6,869 nt of DNA from Dehalococcoidia bacterium (GTDB lineage Bacteria > Chloroflexota > Dehalococcoidia > UBA1151 > UBA1328), in the NCBI GenBank assembly GCA_030745955.1, contig JASLNQ010000118.1, positions 1-6,869 of the forward strand, written 5' to 3'. The notes beneath the pieces are model-generated. The model was not told the origin of the DNA. It saw nothing but the letters and a program-made list of their open reading frames with translations, and ran no database searches. Position numbers and translations under genes: made by a program. Positions 5,469 to 6,869 of the stretch are shown piece after piece; position 1 is the first letter of the stretch, and every line of letters starts with the position of its first letter.

Positions 5469-6869
5469 AGCCCGAGTTGGCGTCGCGGCGCTGCTCTGCC
5501 CTGCGCTCGGCCTCCAGCCGCTCGAGGTCGTAGGAGCCGTGGTCAACGTACGACATCGCATCGGCGAGCGCTCTGTGACCCGCCTTCTCACGAATCAACG
5601 TGTGCATGGCCTGGCAAACCCGGCGGTAATCGGGATGCCCCTGCCGGGCGGTCCGCAGCTCAAGCATGTGAAAGGCCTCGCGGGCGTTGAACTGCATCGA
5701 GTAGCGCAGCTTGAACCCGAACGGCACCACGTACTGTGCCACATCGGGTCCGTGCTCGTTCAGCACCGAATCGTGGAACTCCGACATCCGGCCCATCGCC
5801 TCATCCCATCGCCCGGTCCAATCGACCTCCCGGATCGCAGGTGGGGTGGAGTAGCCGTGCCTGACACCGAGCCGCTGCCAGTCGAGGGTCAGCATCCGGT
5901 GGCGCTGCAGGTCGCGGAAGCTGCCGAAGTCCGACAACACGTCGAAGCGGTAGAACGACCGCTCCATCCCACGACCGGGTTTGTGTCGACGGTTTTGGCG
6001 GTCGCCGATGTATGCCCGGATCACCTCGGCCCTGTCGCCATCGCTCATGTCCCTGACAGCTGCGAGTAACTGGGCGTCGGTAAGATCGGAATGTGCGTAC
6101 AGTGCAGCAGCCGCGATCTTGTCCTCGGCTTCGGGGTCCCACTCAACGAGAGTCACCTCGTCGATGCCTTCCGGTTCGGTCCCGATCCCCGACGTAATGC
6201 GCTCCATCGCCTCGTGGTTTTCCTGGAAATAGTCCGACCATGCCCCGCCACGGTCTGGCAGGTCGACCCGTTTGAGGAACGACGGGATCACCTTGCGGAG
6301 TTCCACGAGCATCATCCGTGAATAGTCCCGCGCCTCTTCAAGCGGGTGGCTGTTCATGCGGATGAGCATCTGCTCGAAGGCCTGGCCTGAGCCGAAAATA
6401 CCGACGTTCGAGAGTGTCGCAGCCGGTAGCAGGCCCCTCGCCGAGTCACAGGCTTTGGCCCGGATCGAGGCGTTGTAGATGAAGTTCGAATCGCCCTCTT
6501 GCTTCGGAAATTGCTGCTCGAAGAACGGGACGCACGTGTGGACCAGTTCCGAGTACTCATCGAACAGCCAGTCCAGGGTTTCGGTGTATTCACCGGCCAG
6601 CGGGCCAGTCTCGATCTCGGGCGGTGCGATATACCGGTAGCGGTCGCCCAGTTTCTGGTCGTAGAAGATGTACCGGGTCGACTGCTCGAGATAGGCCGCC
6701 AGGCGACCCCATTCGAGTACCTTGGTGAGCAGGTTCGAGGCCTGTTCGCAGGCGATGTGCGCGCCGCCCAGCTGCGCAACCGAATCGTCGCCGAATTGCG
6801 AGAACACCCGGTCGTAAAGGCCCTCCGCGCGCTTCAGTGCGACAAGCGCCGAGTTGTCGGAGTCTCCTG
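5467..6869 (-). CDS. thyX: Tandem two-domain FAD-dependent thymidylate synthase (ThyX)-like protein, N-terminus outside window
   Basis: The frame is open to the window edge (first codon GGA at 6867-6865), so the GTG at 6807 is internal; residues KRAEGLYDR before it belong to the protein. At least 466 residues are visible, about twice the usual 200-260 of ThyX, because the ThyX fold is repeated. Numbering from codon 6807, half 1 has YLEQSTRY (39-46, near 6693-6670), matching the NExSxRY end of the ThyX motif, but WGR (33-35) where RHR is expected. It continues with RAKACDSARGLLPAAT, the usual helix before the substrate region. Half 2 has a true RHR (302-304, bases 5904-5896) but HGY (317-319) in place of SxRY. 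It then has NAREAFHMLELR (374-385), the well-conserved ThyX C-terminal segment with substrate-binding Arg and His. Canonical ThyX makes dTMP from dUMP with methylenetetrahydrofolate, FAD and NADPH. Whether this form does so is uncertain; family membership is firm. Confidence 0.85.
   Translation of the reverse strand, partial: GDSDNSALVALKRAEGLYDRVFSQFGDDSVAQLGGAHIACEQASNLLTKVLEWGRLAAYLEQSTRYIFYDQKLGDRYRYIAPPEIETGPLAGEYTETLDWLFDEYSELVHTCVPFFEQQFPKQEGDSNFIYNASIRAKACDSARGLLPAATLSNVGIFGSGQAFEQMLIRMNSHPLEEARDYSRMMLVELRKVIPSFLKRVDLPDRGGAWSDYFQENHEAMERITSGIGTEPEGIDEVTLVEWDPEAEDKIAAAALYAHSDLTDAQLLAAVRDMSDGDRAEVIRAYIGDRQNRRHKPGRGMERSFYRFDVLSDFGSFRDLQRHRMLTLDWQRLGVRHGYSTPPAIREVDWTGRWDEAMGRMSEFHDSVLNEHGPDVAQYVVPFGFKLRYSMQFNAREAFHMLELRTARQGHPDYRRVCQAMHTLIREKAGHRALADAMSYVDHGSYDLERLEAERRAEQRRDANSG

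Noticed and set aside
5428..6069. Plus-strand open frame (213 codons) opposite the ThyX-like gene
   Set aside because: It shows no family resemblance, and the minus-strand ThyX motifs are unambiguous over the same bases.
5467..6807. Complete 446-residue ThyX-like gene starting at GTG 6807
   Set aside because: The frame stays open to the edge and the residues before the GTG (KRAEGLYDR) continue the conserved N-terminal helix, so the gene is cut by the window.
1..6869. CRISPR array, tRNA, insertion sequence or phage genes
   Set aside because: No regularly spaced direct repeats, cloverleaf-like sequence, transposase motif or terminal inverted repeats were seen on reading both strands.

Overview
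The window is 6.9 kb of moderately GC-rich bacterial DNA, about 64-65% G+C in the rows I counted by hand outside one gene. It is densely coding and carries no rRNA, tRNA, CRISPR array, transposase or phage gene that I can see. An LppX/LprG-type lipoprotein paired with a P55-type transporter, an RskA-like anti-sigma factor and a two-domain ThyX-like protein together suggest Actinomycetota or Chloroflexota. No marker gene in the window settles which. Both end genes run off the edge.

Left half (1-3703, plus strand). The 3' part of an ECF-type sigma-70 factor overlaps, by ATGA, a membrane-anchored RskA-like anti-sigma factor that lacks a zinc-binding motif. A stem-loop follows the anti-sigma stop at once. 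After about 100 bp comes a two-gene unit: a lipoprotein of the LppX/LprA/LprF/LprG family, then, 3 bp later, a 14-helix MFS transporter. The order and both sequences match the mycobacterial lprG-Rv1410c (P55) operon, whose products move triacylglycerol-type lipids from the inner membrane towards the outer envelope. A simple reading is an envelope-stress sigma/anti-sigma switch next to a lipid-export pair. The regulatory link is inference.

Middle (3704-5400). A 230-bp intergenic stretch is very poor in G on the plus strand. It contains a short stem-loop element resembling dispersed intergenic REP-like repeats, then a TATGAT box. A cytoplasmic type I (formylglycine) sulfatase-family gene follows. 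Its G+C (about 56% in sampled rows) is clearly below that of its neighbours, which hints at separate ancestry.

Right end (5467-6869, minus strand). A convergent gene encodes a tandem-duplicated FAD-dependent thymidylate synthase (ThyX)-like protein, missing its N-terminus at the window edge. The ThyX signature is split between its halves: the first keeps the EQSxRY part, the second keeps the RHR part and the C-terminal NAR...H...R segment. This split is the most unusual thing in the window. An imperfect hairpin lies between the two convergent genes.
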